Assembly: GCF_018446385.1 (NCBI RefSeq)
Contig: NC_055996.1
Coordinates: 125,709,750-125,773,749, forward strand
Source: Zingiber officinale
Lineage: Eukaryota; Streptophyta; Magnoliopsida; Zingiberales; Zingiberaceae
Direction of reading: 5' to 3'
Length of the DNA: 64,000 nucleotides
Each line of letters starts with the position of its first letter. Within the stretch, counting starts at the first letter, position 1. The translations under genes were made by a program, and so were the position numbers. Positions 44,052-55,278 of this stretch are shown one piece after another. Below the pieces are notes generated by a model. That model made no database searches, had not been told where the DNA came from, and saw nothing but the letters and a program-made list of their open reading frames with translations.

Positions 44052-45031
44052 TGTAGGGGATCTTGTGGCCAGCTAGAAGGGGGGTTGGATAGCTAGGTCA
44101 CCCCCAAATCGATAGCTTCCTACACTAGTTAATTTGCGTAGTGGAAATACAAACTAATATGAATATAAAGAAAGCTAAAGACAAAGAAAAACAAGCAAAC
44201 CAATACATGCCAATGTAACGTGGTTCGGAGATAGCTTGCTCCCACTCCACGATTGTCCGTAAGGTGGACGATCCCGATCATTGATGGATGACTCCCCGAC
44301 AAACTCCGGCTATCTCACGTAGCTAATTGTGGATGGAGAAACCTCATCATAACTCTCACAAGAACTCTTGAGATGCTAGGATACAGGTAGACTACTAATA
44401 GGGGTTAACCACCTCTATTTCGTCAGTCTTAACCAAGCTCCAAAGCCTTGGTTATATAGGCCACGGTTTGGATTCTTTGGAAAACCCCGTCCACCAGTCG
44501 ACTGCCCTCTGTGAAGATTCGACCGTTACATCTCAACGGCTCAATACCAGTCGACTAATAAAAGTACCAGTCAACTGCTCCACACCGGTTGAGCGAACAG
44601 AAGCATTTTATTCGCTCCCAGTCGACTGATGAAACCACCAGTCGACTGGTACCCGAGTATAATCTCTCAGCACTTGGACCCTCACCCTTACGACTCAGTC
44701 GACTCCTCGTTGTAGCTTTGACCTCTTGCCTTCAAGCCTTCCTTTGACTCTCATCCCTCATATGCACCCAAGCCCGCGGCTCGTCTTAATGTCATCCTTC
44801 GCATATACCTCAAAGTCGCTTCCCTCGGGCCTTGTCCTTGTTGCCTTGTCCATGATCCTTCGGATGCTCCATCCTTCACCGGACTTGAAGCCATTAACCC
44901 GAGTCATATGTGTATCCTACAAACCTGCATAACTCAAATACATATATCAAATAAAAGGGTAAACCTAACATAAACCCTTTGCCCAAACACCAAAATACAT
45001 GGTCGCACGGACCATTGGGATTGCTCTAACA
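44052..45031 (-). repeat. 5' LTR of element D
   Basis: 980 bp, TGTAGGGGATC to TCTAACA. TATA box TATATAAC (minus) at 44452-44458. GTCGAC palindrome cluster at 44490-44660, just upstream of it in element orientation. It is 40 bp shorter than the 3' LTR; part of the difference lies in the palindrome cluster. Confidence 0.9.
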
Positions 45032-45036
45032 TAAAT

Positions 45037-45536
45037 AAACCAAGCCGATCGTGAGCTACTCGAAGCCAAATTTGATAAAAGCTCATTTGAACTCGTTTAA
45101 TGAGGCTCGTTAAGATAAACAAACCAAGCTCAAGCTTCACAATATTCGGCTCGTTAGCTCATGAACATGTTTGTTAAGCTCATGAATTAACTTTTAAATT
45201 AAAAAATAATAGTTTTAATATTGAATTTATAGATTTTATATTCTACTTATAAAAAATATAGACAAATATATTAAATTTATTTATTAGAATAAAATTATAA
45301 ATTTTAATAAGAATATTATAATTTTCTCTAAATATATAATTTAGTTTTTAATAAATACTTAAATTTATAATTTATATTTATTAAGCTCGTTTAGACTCGA
45401 TAAAAGCTTGAATAAGCTCGTGAGTCATGAATATATTCGTTAAATAAAGCTCAAGCCCGACTCCATTATAAACGAGCCAAACTCAAACATTCAAGAGTTC
45501 AGTTCGGCTCGACTCGACTCGACTCGATTACACCCC
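45037..45536. mobile_element. TA-flanked MITE, right piece
   Basis: Continues from 30937. AT-rich centre with AGCTCGTTTAATGAGGCTCG and GGCTCGACTCGACTCGATTACACCCC near the ends, then TA at 45537-45538. Without element D the MITE is about 511 bp. Class not certain: a TA duplication suggests Tc1/mariner-like or other TA-targeting elements. Confidence 0.65.
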
Positions 45537-45538
45537 TA

Positions 45539-45992
45539 GGGAAAAGGTATGATGAGAGAGAAAGTATGCTAAGAGAAAAAGTGTGATAGTAAAAAATGAA
45601 GAGAGTGAAAGGGTGATGAGAGAAAATGAGGAGAGAGAAAGTATGATGAGAGAAAATGAGGAGAGAGAAAGTATGATGAGAGAAAATGATGAGAGAGTGT
45701 GTGATGGGAGAGAATGAAGAGAGGAAAAGTGTGATGAGAGAAAATGAGGAGAGAGAGTATGGTAAAAGAGAATGAGGAGAGAGAAAATATGATGAGAGAG
45801 AAAGTATGATAAAAAATGAGGCGAGAGTGTGTAATGGGAGAGAAAGTGTGATGAAAGAGAAAGTGTGATTGAAAAGAATAAAGAGAGAGAAAATAAGGAT
45901 AGAGAGTGTGTGATGGGAGAGAGTATATGGGGAAAATGATAGAGAATGTATGATGAGAGAGAATGAGGAGAGAGAAAGTATGATGAGAGAAT
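45539..45992. mobile_element. Harbinger-like MITE copy 2, middle piece
   Basis: Purine-rich units (GAGAGAAAGTATGATGAGAG), as in the centre of the copy at 23936. A false 196-codon ORF runs through it on the minus strand (Ser/Leu/His periodic). Confidence 0.75.
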
Positions 45993-46058
45993 TGTTGGAA
46001 CCGAAATGTAGCTAGAGGGGGGTGAATAGCTCGTCGCGCGCTTCGTGTTCTTCGTTGC

Positions 46059-47119
46059 TGTTGGTGCAGGAAGCATCCGACGATCGAACCTTAGTTTTGA
46101 TAATGGCAAAGGATTCAAAGTTAAGTTAGTGTGTGATCTAACATGTTTGAATGAGTGTTTCAGGAAAGTCCTAGCTGCGGTTAGGCAGGAGAAAAACCCT
46201 AAGGGGCGGTAACCTTAGGTCCTAGGGGGCGGTAACCCTAGGTGGAGGAAAACCCTAAGGGGCGGTAACCTTAGATCCTAGGGGGCGGTAACCCTAGGTG
46301 GAGAAAAACCCTAAGGGGCGGTAACCCTAGGTCCTAGGGGTGGTAGCCCTAGGCGAAAAGTCTAGTCGGTCTGGAAGACCGGACTGGCATCAGGTAATCT
46401 CTCCTGAGGGGAGTAGGTGAGGACGCGTTCCCCGTAGAGGGAACAGTAGGCGTCGGGTCGACCTAGGGTTTCCGGTAGGAAATCCGAAGTCAGACTCGGA
46501 CAGTCCGAAGACTGTCGTTTATTCTTTACTATGTTTTATCAGATTCTAACGCTGTCTTGCAGGGTATTTTGCTCGGACTAACCTTTGTTTGCTGGTGAGG
46601 AACCTGCTGGAAAAAGGTGGTCCGGGCGCCCGGGACCAAATATTATCCCCTACGCGACTTCGCCACGTGGAGCAACCTGGTTGGCTGGCCACGTCACACT
46701 CCAGGCGCCCAGAAAGGTCCCAGGCGCCCGGAACCTCATATAAAAGGAGGGTCGAGGGTGCATCGACAAGCTTTCCTTCTGCTGTGTGCTGCTCAAGAAA
46801 CGACTCTAAAGTGCTGTTACAGTCGCCGACGACCCGAAGCTTCAGTTATTACTTTGTTGTCGGTATTATTTCAATTCCAGTTGTACTAATCTCCTTGTAC
46901 TTATTTACGATATTATAGTTGTTGCCCACAGGAAGCGATCAAGGATCGCGGGCCTTCGAGTAGGAGTTGCCTTAGGCTCCGAACGAAGTAATTCCCTGTG
47001 TCTCTGTGTTTGACTGTTTTTATTCCGCTGCTTATTACTCTCTCGTACGACTTACGATTTCGAAAAAGAAATAGCCACGAGCGCTATTCACCCCCCCTTC
47101 TAGCGCTTTCGATCCATCA
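46059..47119 (+). mobile_element. Solo LTR, 1061 bp, nested in the 3' LTR of B
   Basis: TGTTGGTGCAGG to GATCCATCA, with GTTGC at 46054-46058 and 47120-47124. TATA box ATATAAAA at 46738-46745. Just upstream is the perfect 12-bp palindrome CCGGGCGCCCGG (46622-46633) and two more GGCGCC words. A tandem block of CCCTAAGGGGCGGTAACC-like units fills 46190-46350. The 3' end (CTATTCACCCCCCC) resembles the Copia-type LTR ends in this window. Confidence 0.92.
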
Positions 47120-47819
47120 GTTGCTTGTTTCTTTGATGGTGTGCAGTGGAAATACAAGAAACAAAAACATACAACGCTAACACTTAAGGATTTACTTGGT
47201 ATCCACCTCACAAGAGGTTACTAATCCAAGGATCCACACACGCACGCACCCTCCACTATTAAAACACTCCTTTAAGGTAACTACTGAAGGTGGAGAAGCC
47301 CTACAAGACTCTCAATACAAGAAGAAAGAAAAGGGCAGTAAATAACAAGCAAAAGCTTACAAGAAGTGCAATAAAAGCTCTAACCCTAACTTCTCTTCTT
47401 CGCCTCTTGACTTGGATAAAACTTCCAAGAATCTTCAAGATCTAGCGTGGAGAGATCTGTGAGAAGCTGTAAAGATCGGAGCTGTATGCGTGAAGTTCTG
47501 CTGAAGGAAACGCTCGTCTGAAGCTAAATACGACGCCAATGGTCGGATCCCGATCGATTGGATTGCTCCCAATCGATCGGGGAGGCTTTGGATCGATCCA
47601 CTAATCGATCCAGAGTGCCTCTGTACTCTCGGGAAAATGCCTGGATCGATCGACCGATCAATCCAGAGCTTATCGCGCTAAATCAGCTCTCTCCAATCGA
47701 TCCACTGATCGATTGGAGCCTCTGGATCGATCGGCTGATCGATCCAGAGAGGTTCTATTCGTGCGACATTCCTCCCCAATCGATCCACTGATCGATTGGG
47801 AGGATCCCTGTCATGGGGA

Positions 47820-50217
47820 TGTTGGTTGCTACTCGGAAAGCCTATAGGTTCCACTGTACAAAAATTTTGTACAAAGGTCTGAACCTTTTCCTAGCTACCA
47901 TGTGTTCTTTTAAATTAAATTTTGGATCTCCTGCGGAACTTAACACGTTTGATCCAAAACTTAATCAATTTGTTCTTTTAGGTTTTGACTTGGATCTCCT
48001 GCGGAACTTAACACGTTCGACCCAAGTCTCCTTAAGTTATTAATTCCATTAAATATCAATTTCCATAAAAGGTTCCCAGTACTGACGTGGCGAGGCACAT
48101 GGCCTTCTTGGATATGGGAGCAACCACCACCGACTAGACAAAACCTTTAATAGAAAGCTAATATTTAATTTCCTAAAATAACTTTAGGTTAACCAAAGAG
48201 AACAATCAAATCACAAGGAAAAGAAAGAAACAAAAGAACACAACTTCGAAAAACCATATTCGAAATACTAGAACGTAAGCCTCTTGTATTTGGTATTATT
48301 TCCATAAATAACTAGCATGATGCGGAAATAGAAATTACTAGTTATACCTTGTAGAAAAACCTCTTGATCTTCTACCGTATTCCTCTTCTAACCTCGGACG
48401 TTGTGTGGGCAACGATCTTCCAAGATGAGAAACCACCAACCACCTTCTTCTCCTCCAAGCAAGGTTCGGCCACAAAGGGAAACTTCACCAAGGAGGAAAA
48501 ACAAAATACTAACCAAGCTCCAAGAGATGCTAGCTTTCTCTCCTTCTTCTTCTTCTTCTCCGAGTAGTATCCGGCCACCACAAGAACTCCAAGGGAGAGG
48601 GAGAGGTTCGGCCACCACAAGAGGAAGAGAAGGAGATGATGGCCGGCCACACCAAGGAGCAAAAGAGGGAGAGGAATAATAGATGTTGTGTCTCATGAAT
48701 GCACCCTCACTCCTTCTTTTATATTCCTTGGCCTAGGTAAATTAGGAAATTTAATTACAATAAATTTTCCTTAATTTCCTTGACATGATTTAATTGAGAA
48801 AAATAAAATAATATTTCCCCAATTAAACAATGATGGCCGGCCAAAACAATAGGAAGCAAATTTGGACAAGTTTCAATCAACAATTAAAACTTTCCTTATT
48901 TGTTTCCGGAAATTTTAAAAAATAAAATTTCTCTTTAAAATCTCTTCATGGTTAATAAAAGGAAATATCTATAATTTTAATTTTATTAACATGTGAATAA
49001 TTTTAAAGAGAAAATAAAACATCTCTCCAATCTACAAATAAGGAAAGAGATCTAATCTCTTTCTTTAATCTTTTGTAAATTTTTACAAGAGAGATATTTT
49101 AATTTTAATTCTCTTTTAAATTAAATCTTCCACATAATAATAAACATTAAAATTAAATTTTCTTTTTAATTAATTATGGCCGGCCCTACTAGCTTGGGTT
49201 CAAGCTAGGGCCGACCACCCAAGCTTAGGCCCTAGCTTGGTTCCCAAGCTAGCTTGGCCGGCCCCTTTAGGTGGGTATAAAAGGTGGGTATATGTGGGTA
49301 TAGTACTCTATAAATAAGAGGCTACGATAGAGACCGAGAGGAGGAATTGGTTTTGGTCTCCGATAAAATTAAGCATCCCATGTTCGCCCGAACACACAAC
49401 TTAATTTTATCAATGATAATTCATTCCACTAGAGAACTATCATTGAACTACCGCACCAATCCCAAATTACATTTTGGGCTCCTTCTTATTATGAGTGTGT
49501 TAGTCTCCCTGTTTTTAAGATATCGAATGTCCACTAATTAAGTGAGTTACTGACAACTCATTTAATTAATATCTAAGTCCAAGAGTAGTACCACTCAACC
49601 TTATTATCATGTCGGACTAAGTCCACCTGCAGGGTTTAACATGACAATCTTTATGAGCTCCTCTTGAGGACATTACCAACCTAGTATCACTAGGACACAG
49701 TTTCCTTCTATAATCAATAACACACACTATGAGTGATACCATTTCCCAATTTATCGGGTTTATTGATTCATCGAACTAAATCTCACCCATTGATAAATTA
49801 AAGAAATAAATATCAAACATATGTGCTTGTTATTATATTAGGATTAAGAGCACACACTTCCATAATAACTGAGGTCTTTGTTCCTTTATAAAGTCAGTAT
49901 AAAAGGAACGACCTCAAATGGTCCTACTCAATACACTCTGAGTGTACTAGTGTAATTATATAGTCAAGATAAACTAATACCTAATTACACTACGACCTTC
50001 TAATGGTTTGTTCCTTTCCATTCTGGTCGTGAGCTACTGTTTATAATTTATAAGGTACTGATAACATCATCTTCTGTATGTGACACCACATACTATGTTA
50101 TCTACAATATAAATTAAATGAACAACTACAAAACAAATGTAGATAATTAGACCAAATGTGATTCTTTATTCATAATGAATGTTTACAAAGCTTAGGCTTT
50201 CAGTATACACTCCAACA
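47820..50217 (-). mobile_element. Solo LTR, 2398 bp, nested in the 3' LTR of B
   Basis: Ends are TGTTGG and CCAACA, with GGGGA duplications at 47815-47819 and 50218-50222. Orientation is probably minus: it would then start TGTTGGAGTGTATACTGAAAG, a Copia-like LTR start, and have AATATAAAAG near 48718 as TATA box. A plus-strand TATAAAAGG near 49277 leaves some doubt. The short ORFs at 48364-48696 come from low-complexity leader sequence. Confidence 0.85.
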
Positions 50218-51172
50218 GGGGACTCATCCGATCGATCGGCCGATCAATTGGACATGAGCCAATCGATCGGCTGATCGATCTAGCTCTTGGTTTTTGCCCT
50301 AAAACCAAGTCCAAAGCCCCCTGAACCAACATTCGGTCAACCCTTGACCTGTTGGTACATGTGTCTAGCATCCGACCATCCTTAGCCTGCTAGGACTCCC
50401 TCACCAAGTGTCTGGTCAATCCCTTTGACCCACTTGGACTTTTCTTCCTCGTACCAAGTATCCGGTCAATCCCTTTAACCTACTTGGACTTTCACTAGAT
50501 GTCTGGTCAACCTTGACCCATCTGAATTTTCTCGTGCCTGGCTTCACTCACCCGGGCTTCCCTTCTGCTTAGCTTCACTCACTAGGACTTCTCATCTGCC
50601 TGGCTTCACTCACCAGGACTTTCCTTCTGCCTGGCTTCACTCACCAGGACTTTCACCTAGCTTCACTCACTAGGATTTTCACCTGGCTTCACTCACCAGG
50701 ATTTTCCTCTGCCTGGCTTCACTCACTAGGATTTCCTCACTACCTAGCTTCACTCACTAGGTCTTTCACCTGGCTTCACTCACCAGGATTTTATTCTGCC
50801 TGGCTTCACTCACCAGGACTTCCTTTGCCTAACCTCAAAGTTAGGACTTTCACCTGGCTTCACTCACCAGGATTTTCCTCCTGCCTGGCTTCACTCACCA
50901 GGACTTCCTTTGCCTAACCTCCAAGTTAGGACTTTCACCTGGCTTCACTCACCAGGATTTTCCAGTCAAGTATCCGGTCAACCTTGACCTACTTGACTCT
51001 CCATCACAATCTCCACACATGAACAATTATACTTGTAATCTCCATATGTTATCTACATGTATTGTCAAACCATCAAAACATAAACATTAAAACTCGAGCT
51101 TGACCCAATTCAAGCTCAGTCAAATTAGGTCAACCTTGACCTGGGGAATATTGCACCAACAATCTCCCAACA

Positions 51173-51187
51173 ATCTCCCCCTTTTTG
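51173..51187 (-). other. Polypurine tract of element B
   Basis: The minus strand reads AAAAAGGGGGAGAT directly before the LTR start TGTTGGGAG. The identical tract precedes the 3' LTR of element C. Confidence 0.9.
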
Positions 51188-53410
51188 ATGTTTGACAATA
51201 CCTTCTTTAAGTTAGGCTAATCCCATAGCCTAAACCTCCTTCATGTCACTAGGTAATGAAGGCCTAAGTTAAATCCTTCATTCTCCTCCTAAGAGCAAAC
51301 TCCCTCTTAGATAATGAAGTCCTAACTTAAACCCTACATTCTCCCCCTATTGGCACACATCAAAACAAACTCTCCCCCTGAAGAGTTACTTAACGTTGTT
51401 CACAACTTCACTCGTTGTGATCAACCCGATAATGAAAGTCTCATACCTTTTATTTATCTTTAACCCTACATTCTCCCCCAATGTAGACAAATGCCCAACC
51501 TTGAGCATTTACAACTTAAATAATGAAGATATCCACTCTCCATTGTAATCCAATGCTCAACCTTGAGCATCTTTCACTAAGGAAGGTTAACCACCTTCCA
51601 CGGTGTATGAAAATTTAGTTTTCATATCCTTAAAGAGTAACTTCCCCTAAAGACATGGTCATGACTTCTGTCATTGCACCAACAATGACTTGGAATCCCT
51701 AAATCTTTAGGAAACCCACTTTAAAAGTTTTGAGGTTCAAAAATTCAATAATGAAACCAAACCTCAACCTAACTTCTACCTAGTCTCCCTTAACCAATCC
51801 ATCCTTATTTTCATCATGAAAACTTCCCCTAAATGTATACAAATATGTTTTTGAGGGGTTTAGAATGGTTTCCTAGACTAAACAAGGGTCAAACCACTGA
51901 AAATCAGCTTTCCTAGCTGAAATCAGGTTCCCCAATCGATTGGAGTTGGGTCCCAATCGATTACACTGCCTTGAATCGATCCACTGATCGATTCAGCCAG
52001 TCTGGATCGATCGACTGATCGATCCAGCGAGCTTCTACTCGGGAGAACAGCCTTCTCAATCGATCGGCTGATTGATTGAGGCACTCCAATCGATCGGGTG
52101 ATTGATTAGAGACCTGAAATTGTTGAAATTCAATTTCAGCCAATTTCAAAAACCCCTAGAAAATTCTACAAAATTTTAAAAATCATGAAAATCGTTTTAG
52201 ACATTATTTAGGGCATATATTATCATGGAAAAATAGTTTTATAAGAAAATACTTCATATTTTCCAAGATTGACACAAACTTGAAAACTTGCAAAAACCTT
52301 AGTGTTTTCTTCCAAGTTTGTGCTTAACTTTTCAATGATGATCACTATCAAAAGATAGCCTTCACCAAGGTTTTCCAAAAGCTTTTTAAAATGATTTTCA
52401 AAACCAATATCCAACCATGTTCCTTGAGCTCAATGCACATGACTTGTACATTAGTTTTTCCAATGATTGAAAAACACATAACTATGTGTTTTGATAAACC
52501 TAAAACTCAAAAGAATGTACTAAATCAACATCTTGAGTTTTGTTCATCATCCTAACATCTCACTTATATTTAATGTGTACTAAACCACATACAAGTCACC
52601 TTATAGTTTGTGTGAGATGTTAACTTTTGGTTATGCCCTAATCTAGGGATCATGCATATCTATCTAGGCATTCTTGGGGTTATTTACATCCACCAAGGAT
52701 GTTACTTGTTGATCAATGTCATTTGTCCTTAATTGTAAGGAATTAAATTCAATGCATGATGTGGTATGACATACATCAAAATAGAAATAATTTTCAAAAG
52801 AAAATTTCCTATAACTATATGATGTATGGATGACATGACATGGTATTTTTGTGTTTTTCATAATAAGGCATGAGTGCAAACATAAATAAATAAATATGAT
52901 GTCATGACATTTGATGGGCAAGCGAAGCATGGCAAGTTAGCATAGATAAAATACCTAGATTACCTATCTAAGTATCCTTAACCCTTAGCTAACTTAAAAA
53001 TTTAAACCCTAGATTGCCCACTATTTCCCAAGAAAATGTCAAAAACCAAATTTGACATTTCTTTTGCTTTTCCTAATTTGTGCCAATTTAAATTAAGCAT
53101 ATTCCTCAAATTTTGGCACAATTTACTCTTTTAAAGAGTAATCAATTGAGTTAAGGCTTAAATTTGCTTTTAACTTCCTAATAACATACCAAAATCCCAA
53201 CTTGGTAGTTCTTATGATTTACTCAAATTGTGTCATTTAAAATTTCATCCAATTTATCAAATTGTGACACATTTTACTCTTATAAGAGTAAATAAAAATT
53301 CTTTTCATTTTCAAAGGTTAACAATAACCTTGAAAATGCTCCCCGAGTGTCAACTTCATCAAAGTTGGGTTAACTACCCTTCTAATCGGAGTTGACACTC
53401 TCTAACCCAT
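51188..53410 (-). mobile_element. 3' untranslated region of element B
   Basis: About 2.2 kb without credible ORFs, colinear in parts with 61060-62900 of element C (for example the segment on two-line repeats of CTCCGATTAGAAGG and the ATGTCATGACATCA words). A CGATCG/GATCGATC palindrome array sits at 51926-52112. Confidence 0.8.
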
Positions 53411-55136
53411 TTATGGGGTAGAGAAAATGCTCCTAGGAACCCAACATCTATTGGTGCTCCTTGGATGCTCTAGGTATTCACTAGGGATAACTTCCCTAGA
53501 TATCTTCCTAGTGACTTTGTTTGACTTTTTAGAAGCCTTGGCCACTTTTTCTAGGTTAACTCTAGGGATTCCTACTCTAGTGACATTGTTAGTGACTTTC
53601 TTGGACTTTTTAGACGTCTTAGTCACTTTTGTTGCAAAAATACTCTTAGGAATAACCTTCCTAGTATTTTTGACTTGACCATTTGACCTAGACTCGGTTC
53701 CAAAGCTATATGGAACCCTATTGTAAGAAATTACATCCTTCTTAGCCTTTGGTTTGTATCTCAAACCTCTATGGCCATTGGATGACTTTTGTTGTCCTAA
53801 ACCTAGGTTTTGACTCCTTAACCCTTGTGTATCATTTGTGATTTTTCTAAGAGTCCTTTCCAATTTATCAAGTCTTGACCTTAAGACTTGATTTTCTCTC
53901 CATAACTCCTCAACCTTAGATTTTTCATTTACACTTTGATTTTTTCCTTTTCTTAGGTAAATATCTAAAATCCTTAGGGTTATTTTCTAATTGGTTATCT
54001 ACCTTCCTAGCCTTAGGTTTGGTAGTTTTAGCATGAAGAGCCACATGATTTTCATTAATTTTATCATGCTTCTTATTTTTATGATAAATAGCATTAAAAT
54101 GATATAAATTAGAACTAGCATGCTTTTTACCATTATTTAAAAGGGTAGGCTCAATAAATGATATCTTTCTTTTTACCTTGGAGGCTCCCCCTTGACTTGT
54201 GCTTCCTCCAAGAGCCTTGACCGCCTTCTTCCCCTTGGGACATTGGCTCCTATAATGCCCTTTTTGATTACAAGAGAAGCACACAATGTATTCCTTGCTC
54301 TTCTTTGTTGCGGGAGCGGTCTCCTTAGGCTTCACCTTGCCCTTTAGTGCCACTTGGCCCTTCTTCTTGGCCAGTTTGGGGCACTTGCTCTTGTAGTTCC
54401 CATGTTCCCTACACTCAAAACATATAATATTATTTTTATTTTTAATTGAAACATTTTTACCTTCATGTGTAGGGATGACACTTGCTCCTCCATTTGATGT
54501 CTCTTGATTTTTGGAGGATGCATCGTCTTCTTCTCCACTTGACTCGGATGTAGAAGCTTCTCCTTCTTCTTTATCCGATGTCACCAAGGGTTGCTCCCCC
54601 TCAATCCTAGAGGTGGAGGCTTCTTCATCTTCATCTTCTACATGGAACAAGGAGTATGTCCTCTCCTTGCCCTCTTCATTGCATTCCTTTGAAGATGAAG
54701 CTTCTTGGACTTCTTCTTTGGAAGTTGAGCATCTCTCAACCTCGGAGTCCTCCTCTTCTCGGTCTTGCTCCAATGAGTCACCCTCTTTGGATTTATCTTG
54801 ACTTGGTACAGTGGAGGGTTCTTCGTGAAGCAATGCCAATTTACTCCAAAGCTCCTTGGCATCCTTGAATTCTCCAACTTGAGCCAAAATATTGCTTGGC
54901 AATATATTGACCAAAAGCTTGGTCACTTTATCATTTGCCTTGCTCCTTTGAACTTGCTCTTGACTCCATTTCCTTTTCTTGAGAGACTTGCCCTTGGAGT
55001 TTGTTGGAACTTCAAATCCTTCCATGAGAGCAAACCATTGCTCTATCTCCATCATCAAGAAATTCTCGATCTTTGATTTCCAAAGATCGAAGCTTGTTGA
55101 AGTAAATGACGGAGGCACCCTTGTATCGAATTCCAA
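53411..55136 (-). pseudogene. Gag of element B, broken by one frameshift
   Basis: The first open part (55136-53925, 403 codons) begins MEFDTRVPPSFTSTSFDLWK. It holds the capsid-like region, an acidic Ser/Glu-rich linker, and two knuckles: CFECREHGNYKSKC (His4 preserved) and CFSCNQKGHYRSQC. It ends in a basic stretch at a TGA. The second part (53863-53411) carries the coiled coil and the conserved tail EVIPSEYL...RCWVPRSIFSTP, which is nearly the same as in element C. The shift is at a run of six A near 53937-53942. The coiled coil is open in another frame right from that run, so a single-base indel is enough to explain it. It would be the structural protein of the particle. Translational frameshifting at the A run cannot be excluded. 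Confidence 0.88.
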
Positions 55137-55267
55137 GCCCGTCTTGGAATTCCATTTGAAGTTGAGCTTCTTGTGATAAAGTCTTCGACTTGTAGAATTG
55201 CTCCAACTTCTTCACCCTCTAGCTTTTTCCCTTTTCGGTGATGATTACGGTGAAGAGTGGCCTCAGT

Positions 55268-55276
55268 CTGATACCA
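55268..55276 (-). other. Primer-binding site of element B
   Basis: TGGTATCAG (minus), two bases after the LTR. The next bases (ACTGAGG) diverge from the initiator Met-tRNA complement, so pairing is shorter than in C. Confidence 0.8.
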
Positions 55277-55278
55277 CT

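Larger units (their letters stand above)
30938..45031 (-). mobile_element. Gag-only LTR retrotransposon D (TR-GAG type)
   Basis: LTRs 44052-45031 (5') and 30938-31957 (3') are flanked by perfect 5-bp duplications TAAAT at 30933-30937 and 45032-45036. The primer site TGGTATTAGAGC lies at 44038-44049 (minus), two bases after the 5' LTR. The polypurine tract AAAAAGGGGAAGAT (minus) directly precedes the 3' LTR. After removing nested Athila-like element E (32466-41885) the interior is about 2.7 kb: a gag with one stop and one frameshift, then untranslated sequence. No protease, reverse transcriptase or integrase. B and C in this window have the same plan. Confidence 0.9.
45993..51172 (-). repeat. 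3' LTR of element B, split by two nested solo LTRs
   Basis: Three pieces: 45993-46058, 47120-47819 and 50218-51172, together about 1.71 kb. They align colinearly with 55279-56981. The breaks coincide with the 5-bp duplications GTTGC and GGGGA. Confidence 0.9.

Noticed and set aside
45528..46118. 196-codon Ser/Leu/His-rich ORF on the minus strand
   Set aside because: Translation of the GAGAGAAAGTGTGATGAG array of the Harbinger-like MITE; it also crosses the target duplication and start of element B.
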